Positions 23,401 through 35,672 of a stretch of DNA of 64,000 nt are shown here, one piece after another. This stretch comes from Rhizophlyctis rosea. Taxonomy: Eukaryota; Chytridiomycota; Chytridiomycetes; Rhizophlyctidales; Rhizophlyctidaceae. Both the position numbers and the translations under genes were made by a program. The DNA lies in assembly GCA_027596075.1 (NCBI GenBank), contig JADGJC010000185.1:17273-81272 (forward strand), in the 5' to 3' direction. Below the pieces are notes generated by a model that saw only the letters and a list, made by a program, of their open reading frames with translations, ran no database searches and was not told the DNA's origin. Within the stretch, counting starts at the first letter, position 1, and the number at the start of each line of letters is the position of its first letter.

Positions 23401-26054
23401 AGTCGGAAGTACCCCGGCGCACATGCTTGTCGGGTCTTACGGTGGGGAGATGTTTGGGGCGCGAGCTATGGCGGAACATTTTGCAGGCAGAACGTTCACC
23501 CCAAAGCCCATGCTACAGCCTGTTGGGGAGGATGTCACGCAAGATTCTGCTGAAAACAGAACGAAAGGGTACCAGCAGGTCAACTTCAGGACGGATACGG
23601 ATGTGTTGCAGAAGCATGCGGTTGAATTCTTGGACGCGTTTGTCAGACAGGTGGGCGTCGGTGGAGGTCCAAATGTTGTCGCGAATAAAGGGCATACCGA
23701 GCAGGGTGGCGGCGTTCGGGGTGTCCACTTGAAGCGCAAATTGGCAGACATGGGTCCTGGGCATGTAGGAGAGAGCGGCGAAAAGGCAGACAAGGGGGCC
23801 GATAAGCCATCTGTTTCTGCATCGGAGCTGGCGGGAATCATTCGGACGGTGCGATTACTTCATTTCGTCCGATATCCATTGCTGTTCTCGGAAATGAAGG
23901 AGCAGCTGGTTGGGTTTGACAAAATTTTCGGAAGCACCGAAAGTGCACAGAAGTTTATGGTCTCTCCTGGTGGTGCGGATGCGCAGTCTCCGGTGGCGGG
24001 TGCGCAACAAGGGAGCAGTAGTGATCGGGACGACAATGTCTTGCGGTGGCATAAGGATATGGTTGATACTTTCATCAAAGAGTGTGTCGGATATTTGACG
24101 CATTTGGGTTTGGAAGTCGTGGCAAGAGAGAAAATGGAGGGCGGCGAAGCCGCATCACACATATCGCAGTATCAGGCAGGGCCTAATCTGGTGGTGGACA
24201 CGGGGGTAGTGTATTTGAAAAAGGTCTTTGAGGGCGGTTATGTGATTGCGCAAGTTGGTGTGGACGGACCATTTGCCTGTGTCAATTTGTACACCTTGAA
24301 GGTTCCCGTGAAGGGCAGGCGAGGGTCCAATGCGTCCAGAACTTCCGTCGAGGGTGAAGAGAAGCAGAAAGAGAAAGAGGACGAGAAAAGTATTGGAGTG
24401 GAATGTCATCGGTTGAAAAACCAGATCCATATCAATTCATGTAAGTGCCCATTGTCTGGAACTGCTTGTCCTAAGGTGTATTTGCATGCATAATACTAAC
24501 TTTTTGGCTCTGATGCAGTTGTGTATGACTTCCACATTCGTCACTTCCAACGCATGTTAGATCGGAAAGTGAAAGAACAGCATGGGCCCAACCTGCTCAC
24601 GGTGATCCAATCATTTACGCGATTCAACCCACGACACGCCACATTTGCGCGATGCCGAATATATCATGGCCAACGAACCAACGAAGGAACAAATATATCG
24701 ACCAGTCTCTTCCAGTATATTCTCAAAAACCCACAACGGTACGGCTTCTTGCCCGTAAAATCCGGAGGACAACCTGTAGCGTGCTACGTTAGTAGTGATA
24801 TGCCCGATTTCATGCGGGGCGGAGTGAGAAGGGCGGCCAGCGGCGGCACAACTGACTGGACATACACGATTGTGGTGTGTCAGCCGAATGGTGCAGTGGT
24901 CCCGCTTGAGGCAGGGTTAGAGCACTCGACGAGCGATGCACAGCTCAATGTCGATGTTGGACGGGAATCAGTCGCGGGTGGTGGGAATGAGAAGGTGAAA
25001 TTGACGCTAGAGTATTATGTTATGGTGGTGTACAGAAAGGATGCGGCGGCGGTTCCCTACATGGAGATGGAGGCGAGGGGAGGTGGCGGGTTGAGCATGG
25101 CGAAGGGCGGGTGGGATGTGTTGGGTGAGTATTTGGGGGGTGGATATTACTTGAAGGATGTGGTGAAGAATGCAGAAAGGGAGATTGATAGAATGGTTCA
25201 CAAGGTCAGGATTGTTCACTTGTTGCAGCGACTTCTGTTGCGCTCGCTAATCCCTTGCCCTCTAGGCTGTGAGATTTTACGGTCGCGACAGTCTCTGGCG
25301 ACAGCTCATCAAGTCAGACGGTACAATGTCCCTGTCACCTCATCCTATCCGTTCGTCACCTCCTGCCCCTGGCGCGTCGGTTTCCGTTGCAGAGGGCATC
25401 CAAGAGTGGACAAAGCTCTTCCTTGAAAAGATCGCGCCCAACTCTCGCTCTGTAACATCGATTGACCCGGACCTGGAACGGCTATTCAGCGATGTGACGA
25501 TACCGTGGAATGACGTGATTGACTTTTTGAAAGAAGGTTTCGGAAGTGGGGCGAGAGAATTGGTGGATTCCAGTATTGGCGGGAAGAGACATTTGGTGGT
25601 CTTCAATCCGCGGGATCAGGATTATTTGTTGCACTTTGTTGTGTGGCGCGGAAGTGGGAATGATGTTCCTGCTGCCGGCGCTGGTGGGAGTAACAACTCG
25701 GGAGGAACGGTCACCGGGGATGCAGCTAGTGAGGTGACCATGCCGTCAGCAGAAGACAGTATGGTGTTGAGAGATGACAGTAGCGAGGTCCCCGGTCGGG
25801 CATCTACTTCAACTAGGGCGGAAGCTGAAAGTGCGAGTGTAACGTCGCCTGTGAGTGTTGTGTCGCCAGTGGCTATTCGTGTTGTTGAGGGGAGCAGACG
25901 AGAACCTAGGGAAGGAGAGTGGGGGTGTGAGGTGTTTGCGGTATCTAGGGAAGGCACGCCAAGCGAGACGGAGGGCGAGCATATCGCTGATGTTGTGAAT
26001 CGGGTATTGGCTTGGTTGTGGAAACGGGTGGCGATTGGAGTTGGAATTTTGTGA
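14409..26054 (+). CDS. SZT2: SZT2-like protein (KICSTOR complex subunit family)
   Basis: Giant cytosolic protein of about 3,703 residues; vertebrate SZT2 is about 3,400. In animals SZT2 is the large KICSTOR subunit that brings GATOR1 to lysosomes and restrains TORC1 when amino acids are scarce. Exons: 14409-14483, 14551-14691, 14776-15104, 15167-15239, 15297-16625, 16751-24440, 24519-25204, 25266-26054, closing exactly in frame. N-terminal signatures: YVRDPFLFSRCLHDQWIL, FEVLSV, then RMVFVLDWSASM (near residue 158, the SZT2 von Willebrand-A-like 'LDLSPS' position), LDGLCRPF, PELYITI, VMVLVTDGV and HVPDNEFLRFIASATYG. C-terminal signatures: SFVYDFHIRHFQRM and AVRFYGRDSLW. Exon 6 alone spans 7.7 kb and carries Gly/Ser-rich, acidic loops not expected to be conserved. 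The intron before exon 7 has a perfect TACTAAC branch site. The donor at 16626 (gttggt) is non-consensus, so that junction is the least certain. Family assignment rests on motif order recalled from known SZT2. Confidence 0.85.
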
Positions 26055-26295
26055 TGTAGTTTGTGCATATGCGTTGAAAATTTTAGTTGAGTAATTGTCG
26101 GAAGTGGTTATGCATTCGCGTGTGTGTCGATGTAAATCATAGTAAGACCTTAGGCGGCGCTTTTGTGTTGCTGTCTGATACATGTTACTGTCATTTGTTT
26201 GGGAAATGTAAGATCCAAGTGAAGGGAAATGGTCCTGTCACCCACTTGTTGCATGCTTCAGTGAGCATTATGCTACACTGTGCAAGTGATATCCA

Positions 26296-26369
26296 GGTTT
26301 CGTGGTGTAGTTGGTTATCACACCTGTCTAACACACAGGAGGTCTCCGGTTCGATCCCGGACGAAACCA
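26296..26369 (+). tRNA. tRNA-Val (AAC)
   Basis: A complete 74-nt cloverleaf. The acceptor stem GGTTTCG pairs with CGAAACC. A-box GTGGTGTAGTTGG and B-box GGTTCGATCCC are present. The anticodon stem CCTGT/ACAGG encloses loop CTAACAC, giving anticodon AAC. It has no intron and the discriminator is A. It lies 242 bp downstream of SZT2 on the same strand. Confidence 0.96.
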
Positions 26370-27657
26370 TTTCGATGGTCCCAGTTTTGCTTTTTGTGGC
26401 CGTCTCAAAGAGTTACTGTTTCCTTTTGTTGGCCGCGCTCGGCGTGTCTGGTATTTGGCAAGCAAATCCCCAACATGGTACCTGTTACTTTGGAATTCCA
26501 AAGATCGGTCCGATTGTTCCTTCTAAATGAATGAGATATTCCTGCCCGATGAGCTTTCAGGGTTGTGGGACCGCGTACTAAATTGACATTATGGGGTGGC
26601 GAATGAACGAAGTTGAGGTCAAGAATCAACATACTCACTCATGTTTACAAAGGGTGGAGGAATCGGCGGTGGAAAGCTCGCGAGGGTGTGGTAACAGATA
26701 GTCCATTCGTTTTTGGCATACCCGACGGTTAAAGCATTCGTACTGGCATTCGTTACGGTCATGAAAGCTTTCCGTAAGACCGTACTGACATTTCTGATCA
26801 CCTGCTTGATGGAGGGTGGGAGTATGAACGATTGCGCGCCCCGCACGTTGATGTTGCAGTTGCCAGGTTTTGCAGGCTGTAGTTAATGGGAGTGAAGGTT
26901 ATGATAGACTGCTCGCCGCCCAATGAGCTATACACTCCATAGGTGGGCTCCCCTTCATGGAAGCATGCGTTCCTCCCCGCCAGTCGCATTGTTCCACTTG
27001 GTCCTGACAGCGGTCTTTCTCACGAAGTTCTGTACTTGCTCCTCTGTTCCAAAACGCGTGTTCTAAGCCACATGGAAGGGAGGGGTGGGGATGTGGGGAT
27101 GTGGTGAAAGGATTTCTGACTGCGCTGAGGCGCTAATGGTTCATAACGACTCAGAGAGCTTTTCATTATGCATAGGAATAAGTAGACCGGCGGGAAACGC
27201 TGCAGGGTTTGTGGAGATTGATTTTAGCTGGTTCGAACGAACGAATCCTCGCAAAGGCGCTACTCTGATTTGAATTATCATAATACATGGTCCGCTGCTA
27301 CGATACTAAAATCGGCAATGAACAATGAAAGCGGCATACGCTCACCAACATTATTTTACTGTGTCCTTTTCATTTGTTCGCTGATTTCATGCTGCTTATG
27401 GCTTCCAGCAGTCCTGCCCTTTGCTGTTCGTTTTGGCCTTTGCTGGTCGACATTATTTGATCCTCAAATTGCACAGTTGCCATACAGTACAAAGTTGAAG
27501 GTCGCACACCCAGGATCTGGATTCTGGATGGTCCGGGAATCCAGTTGATCATCCTCTTCTTCGCTCATCTCCCAACATAAGTTAGTAGTCCACATCAGCT
27601 CACACCAACTCACAAACGCGTAACCTTTTTTGTCTCAACGCAAATTCCTTATCGGAC
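26370..27657. other. Intergenic with one weak coding-like segment
   Basis: Mostly unassigned. The minus strand at about 26,640-26,990 has a protein-like stretch described separately. Confidence 0.4.
26640..26988 (-). pseudogene. Possible gene fragment, frame broken once
   Basis: The minus strand reads MRLAGRNACFHEGEPTYGVY and then, after a frame change near 26,878 (around CCTGCAAAACCTGG), NVSTVLRKAFMTVTNASTNA and NEWTICYHTLASF. Cysteines and NxT/NxS sequons suggest a secreted or extracellular segment. There is no clear intron at the shift, so it is either a decayed fragment or a base-call error. I do not recognise the family. Confidence 0.22.
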
Positions 27658-28544
27658 ATGCCTTCTTCTTCTTCCAAAAAGCGTGCTCCGGAGTCGGAGG
27701 GGGAGGAGGAGGACTTTGAAGAAACCGACGACGTAGAAACTGAGCATCAGGAGCAAGGCCGCTCATCCACAAAGAAGCCTCGGTTAGACGAGGGTGACGA
27801 TGAAGAATCAAGTAATGAGGGCTAGTGAGTGTCCAAGTGTTGCAAGTTAGGGATTTGGAGCAACTGCGGGCCAAAATGGGCAGGCGACGAGGCGTGCCGA
27901 CTTGGAACAGTCGCCACAGCTTCATGAGCTTTTGCCTCAGGAAGGACCAGAACCCAGAATTCCTGTATCTGGTCCATGAGTCGAGTATATCCTTTCAACA
28001 TGTCATGTTAACGATGCACGCCAACTTTAGCATTGCGACCCCGTACCCAACAACCTACTACGTCTACCTCAACGAAGAAACCTTCAACGAAGTGGACGGC
28101 TTCCCCGCCCATTACGTCGACGCCGCCGCATCCCTCCTTGAACAAATTGCCGAAACCCGCAAAATCGATTACACCACCATAAAAGAAGTATACGATGAAC
28201 TCGACACCACTGACGACTCAACTGACAAAGATGCCCGAATGGTTCAGCGCTACCTCATTAGAGCACGTGCCCTCAGTGTCAAAGTACTCCCAGGCGAAGA
28301 GAGTGAAGAGCAATTTGACAATTTGGACGAAGAAGCAGCCGGGCATATGGACCAATGGATGGAAATTGTGCTGGGGAAGGAGGAGGAAGATGATGGGCTC
28401 AATGTTCCCATCTCCTGTGACCCAGGGGAAATGTGGGAGGAGGGGGACGGCGAGGATCCTGATGCTCAGGAAGCATACAAATATCTTATCAGAGTAGTGG
28501 GCCAAGCGCCAGAGCATGCTGCAATCTTTTCCAAGTTCTTTTGA
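27658..28544 (+). CDS. Acidic protein of unknown function
   Basis: Two-exon model 27658-27824 and 27911-28544, about 266 residues, closing in frame. The N-terminus is a Ser/Lys/Glu-rich low-complexity tail with a basic KKRAP patch and a KKPRLDEGDDEE stretch that could serve as a nuclear localisation signal. The second exon encodes a folded-looking region (FLYLVHESSISFQHVMLTMH, TYYVYLNEETFNEVDGFPAHY) and an acidic C-terminus ending FSKFF. The first exon would otherwise run into TAG at 27823, which supports an intron with donor gtgagt at 27825. I do not recognise the family. Confidence 0.55.
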
Positions 28545-30085
28545 TCACAATAGATTGGTATAGTTTTGATGCTTTTTTCTGATAGCCTCCCGAGCGGTTG
28601 CATATTGAGGTTGAGACATTGAGTCTAGCCTTTCCGGTTTTCTCAACTTACAAGGTGCCGTAGTGCATCGTGTTCAAGTCAACTCAAGTGATTTTGGTGG
28701 TGAAGAGGAAGAGAGGGAGGAAAGGACGGAAGGACTTGCATCTACATACGGCTGACCAACTCTGATTGGCTGTGCCAAATTGCAAGATCCTATTCAGTTC
28801 CATCTACTTCTCGTTACACACGTATCTACACCTCCATTCCACATGCAGACTTAGACGCCTGATGTGCTGAGACCAAAAGTACGATTGTGTTGATGCATGC
28901 AAAATCGACCAATTCCCATCAACTATTAAGCCCACCGCTAAGTCAATGGTCAGGATTGTCCGCCAAACATAAAGACAGCGTTCGTAGATTGAGTTTAAGA
29001 ACTACTACCCTCACCAAAAGCAAATGCGGGGCATACACTCGTAAATGTCCTGGAAGCTGCTTTTGATGGCGACCCACGGGCAGGTACTATTCGTCTAGTC
29101 AGCCTGGATAGTGCAGCCGGTGCCGTCTTCCTTCCCCGCTGTTTGGATGATTCGGTACGGTTCAAATAGTCTTCTGAAGCCGGTGTGGCTGAACTTACAC
29201 CTCCATTTGCAACTAGTGGGTCATAGATTTCATGAAAGATGTTCGTGGGCACCCGTGAAGGTGGTCGTATCCACACGTAATGGGAAAACATGAGCAGGCG
29301 GGTGATCAGTCGTGATCGAAACTATCGAACAGCTGCTCCATCCTCCTCATCACCGTGTCAACCATCTCATCCTCCTCACCCAACAATCCCGAAGCACCGC
29401 CCAAAAAAAATATCCGGAAATCCTTCCTCACATCCGCCTCATATTTCGGATACCCCATCTCGCCCGAACCTCCCGCACCACACTCCGCCAACTCCTCAAT
29501 CAACTGCGCACCAAAAATTTGACAGTAACAACGGTCGTCCAAATATGTATCGGTTGGGTACCTCACATGCAATATACTGAACGCTTAAGACAACTCTTCT
29601 GAAAACCTCTGCCTTATGGGTAGGTACTCCTGTGCAAACAAAGGTGAGCGAGTTCCCACTCCCAACAACCTTCCTCCGAGAGTCCCGAACCACTTCTATT
29701 GATACCTAGGGCCATTTGGCAACTTGGTCTCTTGGTAACCAACATATCTTGTGATGTAGTAAGTGAGCGGAAAGAACGGGGGAGGAGCGGTCTGCCGAGA
29801 TGATTCACTTCGCCCAAGTTGCACTTCAGTAATGCCACCCCTATTCACAGAGTCATGATTCTGGATGGCGCTGGACGCGTAGAAAAACACTCCACATAAG
29901 AAATCAAGAAAGCTTTTGCGCTCCCACAACAAGTTCCATTTCGAGACATTTCCCTGTCACATTGTCCCATACTCTTTTATTTGCTCCAAATTATTATTTA
30001 CAGTATTCTCTTTCCAACTCTTACAAACTATGTACACTCCATTAACAGCACTATCCTATATACAAAACAACCTTTCCGCTCTTCA
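28545..30085. other. Intergenic with unassigned open frames
   Basis: Minus-strand frames at 28,995-29,291 and 29,306-29,572 look weakly protein-like. The second ends in an acidic stretch with RKDFRIFFLGG and MRRMEQLFDSF and might be the last exon of a small gene starting near 29,930. Splice phases I tried did not close, so no gene is called. Confidence 0.35.
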
Positions 30086-32341
30086 TCATCCAACAACCTT
30101 CACCCTTCTTCCCCACGGAGCACCCTCCAACCCAGGCCTACTATGCCTCCTCACATTAGTCGCAGTCCCCCTCCCAACGCCAGCCCCATCCGGCGGCGGC
30201 AACCTCATATCCTCCGGACTGGTCGACACGACCGCCCTTGCTGAAGGAGAAGTTGCTCCTAACGGTGACACACTAGGCGGACTCTGAGGCCCAATCAACC
30301 CCCCCGCACTCCCCATCGGCACCATCCTCCTCTGCGCCCTCCTCGCCGCATTCATCGCCTGTCGTTTCTGCTTCAACGAAGGAATGGGTCGAAGTGGTGG
30401 TGATGTGAGGACCTCCTTCTTCCCTCCCTCTCCCTCCCTCTCACTCCCACCCCTCCGCCTCTTCAAACACCCACACTCCCCCCCCTTCGGGGTAAACACC
30501 GTCACCAAAAACGCCGCTCCATCCTGCGGGTTACGTTTCAAGTCACCTAACCTCACACCGCCATCAAACTCCAGTCCTCTTGTCGGGTTCAAGAGGTCGT
30601 ATGTGACTTTCAGGAAGGAGCGGAGAGAGTCGGTGTCTTCGTCGCACGGGCAGGGGGGAGAGTGAGGTGGGAGGGAAAAGTGGCAGCGTTGACGGCCGCG
30701 CCAGAAGGGTTCTAGTTCTATGCCGCGGATTATGCCGTCGGAGTCGGCGTCGAGAGTGCGGAACCAGTAGGTTAGGGCTGGGGGTGTGTGCGGGGTTGTT
30801 AGGGATGTGTGGAAGGCTGGGTGGGAGTATAAGTTAGTTCACATTTTTTTGACTGGGACAAGCAAAAGGGATTGTTTGACTTACCAACAAATTCTTCAAA
30901 CCCAAACACCTTGCCCTCAACTTTGCTCTTCCCCCTCTTGCCAGACTTTGCTCCAGCCGACGCTTTCGCCTCCGGCGCGGGTTTACCATACAACTCCATC
31001 ACGCGCCGAATAACAGTCTGTGAAAGCGTGTCTTCCGTGTACGGTTGGAAGTCTTTCACGGTAAGAAGCTAAAAAAAAAAAATAGTATGTCAATCTTCAG
31101 TTACCCGGAAGCTACCACACCCCATCAAACACACCCCCCCAAAAAAACTCACCATATCCCGATCCCCATCCAAATCATAAAACTGACAATAACAAACATA
31201 AAAATCCCTATAACTAAAGGCCCCCGGCATCTCCGAACTCAAACACCCTTCAACCTTCTCCACTTTCTCCACCATCTCCACCACTCCAACTTTCCTAAAC
31301 TCCCGTTCGTCCATCCGGCCGCGCGTGGCGTGTGACGACGCTTCATACAATAGCCTTGTTGTAACAGTCTTCGCGTAGAGGGAGTGAAAAGGAGAGGAGG
31401 GCGAGAGGAACGAGAAGGCTGGGTGGTGAGCGAGGATGTCTTGGATGATTATGTCGAGGTCGGAGGCGGTTAGGTGGTGTTTGTTTCGGATGTCGAGGAT
31501 ACTGAAGGGGAGGGTTGTGTGGGGTGTGCGGGTGTGGAGGTTTAGGTATGTTCTGTGTGATGAATGGACGGAGGGAAGAGAATTGTTATGCTTTAGCTTC
31601 CCAATCGACCACTGACTGTCAAAACGGCATCGATCCGGACCCACCTCGCAAACATCTCCCACCCAACCTCCTCCCCAACCACATCCTCCCACCCCCACTC
31701 CTCCCCCTCCTTCGCCGCCGCACCACAAAGACAAGCCCTAAACAACGCCGCGTTGAAAAACACAGGCAACCGACACGCTTTCGTAACAACTCTAAACTCC
31801 TTCAAGTCCAACCCATCCCCATTACCCGGAAACAACGACCGCATCCTGTTCAGTCGCGCTTGCAGCGTCTGGCGGGACGGCCGCGGGGAGGGGTGGTAGA
31901 AACGCGGGATAGTCTGACCAGGTTTGGAGGGTTGAGGCACGATGCCCGTCTAATATGTAGGGCAACAGTTCAAGGTTAAATTTTCAATCGAGAGTGGGAC
32001 GCAGACCACGACTGTCAGGATTCAACGGTCTATGCAAAAACATGCAATCCTCGACGCGTATTTACCATCTCGTCCACGTCCACTCCCGAATCTCTCGGTC
32101 TTGGTAGGGGTTTGTCACCTCCTATTCCTGCTGATCGACGATTATGTGATGGGCTGGTGGGTGGACTGCCTTTTGACAGGTCCACCCAATCTTCTTCGTC
32201 TGCTTTCCAAGCAGGCGGCGTTGGTGGGCTGACAGCGACTGGAGATTGGAGAAGGTCGTTGTCTGGGTTGAGTGTGGTGGGGATTGGGGCGGGAGAGAGG
32301 GAAGCGAGGAGAGTGTCGATGTATGATTTGACGTGTGCCAT
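30086..32341 (-). CDS. Protein phosphatase 2A B''-type (PPP2R3) regulatory subunit
   Basis: EF-hand regulatory subunit that would direct PP2A to substrates, about 618 residues. Exons 32341-32066, 31949-31645, 31552-31153, 31068-30885 and 30777-30086 close in frame. The N-terminal tail is Ser/Pro-rich. Family signatures follow in order: IPRFYHPSPRP, EFRVVTKACRLPVFFNAALF, a helical EF-hand region with YCQFYDLDGDRDM, LLTVKDFQPYTEDTL, then YWFRTLDADSDGIIRGIELEPFW (a second Ca-binding loop, DADSDGIIRGIE) and a LRSFLKVTYDLLNP/VRLGDLKRN stretch. These match the order in PR72/PR130-type subunits. Compared with them, the first EF-hand loop is odd (DLDGDRD followed directly by an intron), and a basic Pro/Ser-rich tail replaces the usual acidic C-terminus. 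Exon 4 carries a Lys/Ala/Gly-rich insert. Confidence 0.82.
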
Positions 32342-33993
32342 GTTTGCGAGTGTTATGTGTGTAAAGGACGGTGCGGTGAGAAGTATGTGAGGAGTATGTG
32401 GGTGCGGTGTGCGGTTATGTGATTGTACGCGGTAAGGCAGTTGCTCGTCTATTCGTAACAGACAAGACGCGGATGGGAGACGGAGGAAGACGCGCACGTC
32501 AAATGAAGTGATCGTCGCGTCGGGGCAAGAGGGGGACTTCCTTCGGAGGTGTGTGGTAACAGTGGTATATACTTCAGCAAAGCTGCAGCTGAAGGGAGTA
32601 TGCAAGGCGCCACGAATGGTTGCAGAAGGGGGATGCTTATGTGAATGGTAAAGTGGGGTGCCGGTGTCCGTACAGGCAAGCGGGGAGGAGTTTTGGGGGG
32701 ACGACGGTCAACGCGCTTGCCTCATAAATGGATGCCCGATTTGCAAACGGGTCGGATGTGCGAATGAGAAGGGAAGGAAAAGGGTATGGGTCTCAAATGG
32801 ATTATGATGGTTCTCGTGTAATGCTACTGCAATATTTGACACCTGCGATAATATAGGTTCTTTGGGGTCTCACTTTGTGCTCACGACGCGAGCCTCGTGA
32901 GTCCCTTGGGAGACGCGCAAATCGATTGTGAAACGGTCTCAATCGGACCTTGTCAGAAGGGGGGTTGCAAGGGTCACGTTCAGGCTCGAAGGTTGGGGCT
33001 GTTGGACAGTTGGGGTTTGGGTGCAGGTGGGCAGGAAGGTGTGGCAAATTGGCAAAGGCCAGGCGGAAAGGCTCACTTCCCATACACACGTGGGGGCAGC
33101 AGCTGCAGCCAAGGTAGGTTCCGAGGTTGACAGGTGCGTCCACTGGTGGATTGCTGCAAAGCGGCGGCAGTTCTTGACCCTTGTCAAAAGTGTCTTACGG
33201 TGTGGTTTCCTTCCAGCCTCTCAATCAAGAGCGGGTCAAATGATGACACTACCAACGGTCAGCGGCCAATGCGCGAAAACGTGCTCTCAGACTATTCCCG
33301 CCGTTCTCAGATCGCACACAACAAAAAACGTAATGATCTCTGCTGCAACAACCCAAGATGGGAACGTGATGCTAATGCACTTTGACCATGACATCCCCGC
33401 TGCAACCGTCCACTGCTTGAGATAACTTCCCTTTTTACCGGTGTTAGTGGTGATTTCTCCACTTTTCCCAGCGACCCAGTCTACCCCACAACTTTGACGA
33501 TGCACCATACAACCCTATGTGTTCACGTCCCGATGCTGCCCACCGCTCTTCCCTTTTCCCATCTATCCCCATTGACTTCATTGTTCTCTTCCCATAGCCT
33601 CCATAGCCTCCCACCCTCCCTTCCCTACCCTTGCCCTATGACGCACATTTGTAACTCACCATCGGGGCAATTGCCCGTAGTCGGGCCCGATCGGATATTC
33701 ACGCGGCCCAAGGAGCCCAAATGACTGGCTGCCGATTTCAATGAGTCGAGGGCCAACTGAGTGACCCACGTGGCTCAACTGATATGAGTGGCGTGGAAAT
33801 GATTGCGTGTGATACAAGATTTCATTCATTATCACACGGAGGTTAAAATGGGATGGTTGTCCGAAGGGGGAGCAGACATGTCCGATCATGATCGTTATTG
33901 ACGTCCATCATTTTTTACAGAAGGAAAAAGTAAATAGCGACTTAGGGAATGTTATGGCGAAACCTACTGAGGAACCATGTAATGACATACACC
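32342..33993. other. Intergenic, no gene recognised
   Basis: Upstream of the PP2A subunit gene and downstream of the DUF167 gene, both on the minus strand. Open frames present lack domains or plausible codon context. Confidence 0.45.
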
Positions 33994-34494
33994 TCAGGAG
34001 CCACCCTTTAGCCGTTCCCGCACATCTTCCGGCCTCAAAGACTCTATCTTGAGTACCTTCTCTCTCGACTTCTGCCCCGTCGCAAGGGAAACTTCATATT
34101 TCTTGACTTTCAATACCTAATCACGGCCCCAACATACGCCAGAGCGGAGTCATGGAATCAATGTCGAGGAGGGCGAAGTTTGAATGACCAAATCTGTAAA
34201 TATAATCATCGTCCACATTTTTACCTCTGCAATGAACCGAATCAACTCCGCATTCGCTTCACCATCCTGCGCCGGTGCGGCAAGTTGCACAGCAATATGG
34301 TCTTCGAAGATGTCTGTCACTTGCGAGACTTTGGCGTTGGGTTTGACGTGGACTTTGAGGAGGGTGGGAGGTTGTGGGAACTGTGAGAGTGGGTTGGCCG
34401 CCGGGGGTGTCGGCGCTGGAGACTTCTTTTTCATCGAGTACGTAGAAGACATGAAGCTGCGCATAGGCAGGCTGTGACGCACAGCCCGTATCAT
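33994..34494 (-). CDS. DUF167/UPF0235 (YggU, C15orf40-like) protein
   Basis: Small protein of about 130 residues in two exons, 34494-34225 and 34116-33994, phase 0. The core shows the family pattern: LLKVHVKPNAKVSQVTDI, AVQLAAPAQDGEANAELIRF, then after the intron VSLATGQKSREKVLKIE and a final PEDVRERL helix. The first 25 or so residues are basic and hydroxylated (MIRAVRHSLPMRSFMSS), compatible with a mitochondrial targeting signal; that is inference. The biochemical role of the family is not established to my knowledge. ATG at 34494 was chosen because it precedes the basic leader; upstream in-frame ATGs exist. Confidence 0.85.
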
Positions 34495-35590
34495 TGCAGT
34501 GAATGCAATTGGTGCATCCCGGTTTGAGGAAAGTTCGGGGGTGGGAAGTGGTGAAGAAAGAATATTGGGTGTTAAAAATGAGAGTTGCACGTGATCGGCC
34601 TTGTAACCGTCAACGAGGCGCAGCAACTGCTCCACAATCGCGCCAATCAAATCAGTCCTTGAGCAGTATCACCTATTTGGGGTTAATCATTTCATTTAAC
34701 TTCATTTCGTAGCCACCCCCGGTTCGTGCCCCATTGCCCACTGCCTGGACAGTGGACACAACCCATGCACAGCGGCAAAGGCTGAAAGCACAAGCAAAGC
34801 AGAAGGTACCGCCCCGCATCTTGCCTTTCCCTTCCCGCCGCTTCTCTTCAATTCCATCTGTTCCGCCCGTTCTCAGATCTCGTCATTCCCATCAAATCCT
34901 GTCAATTTCGATGTGAGGTTGCCACGATGCACCCGTCGCCGCATCCCATGTCTAGGAATGGGGAGTTGTCAGGGGATGTCGTTAATAGTACGACGGCGAA
35001 TCGATTACATTCACATAGGTGGGTACCAGATTAGAGACTCTAAATCTGCGCTAGACGCTTTAGCAACACTGACGTGGTAGTGGGGCGTCGACTCGCCCCT
35101 TACTAGAATCTTCCGCACTCGAACACCGACCGTCCAGGAATCGAGTGTGTGTAATCCCATTTGATTGGAAAACCTTGTAAGCCCTGTGATATCGATTTCC
35201 TTCCTATGTCATTGCATGGCGCAAATTGACGTTATTTCTTTCCGCCACCGCAGCGTGCGCTGCCTTTAGCCGTCGTTCATATATTTTCACCACTGGGCAA
35301 TGGCTATACCTATCTCGTCTGAGTACTGCCGCCACTGATCAACCATCCACGACGCTCTTACCGTTCACATCCAGCAGCTTCTCACTGACTCGGCGACTCA
35401 CCCGCTTTCCAACCTCCCCATAATCTCGAATATCTCTGTCGCACTTCCTCTAGCGCACCTCCGCACCGCCGTACCCCCTTCCCCCGCTCCACTGTTACCC
35501 AAACGACACCAAGCCAAGCACACTTGAGCCGCCCATGTATATTATATTCGCAGAGATACCATTTTTGTTTTTGCTCATTTACTTCAAGCG
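34495..35590. other. Intergenic, no gene recognised
   Basis: I saw no coding domain. The downstream end leads into the tRNA-Arg/tRNA-Lys pair. Confidence 0.45.
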
Positions 35591-35663
35591 GGGCCTATGG
35601 CCCAATGGATAAGGCGCCTGACTACGAATCAGGAGATTCCAGGTTCGACCCCTGGTAGGCTCG
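35591..35663 (+). tRNA. tRNA-Arg (ACG)
   Basis: A complete 73-nt cloverleaf without intron. The acceptor GGGCCTA pairs with TAGGCTC (one G-T pair). The anticodon stem CCTGA/TCAGG encloses loop CTACGAA, giving ACG. T-arm CCAGGTTCGACCCCTGG. The next tRNA-like sequence begins only 9 nt downstream. Confidence 0.95.
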
Positions 35664-35672
35664 CTTCTTTCA

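Noticed and set aside
29306..29932. Small three-exon gene on the minus strand
   Set aside because: The fragments look coding, but the splice phases tried do not close, so no gene was called.
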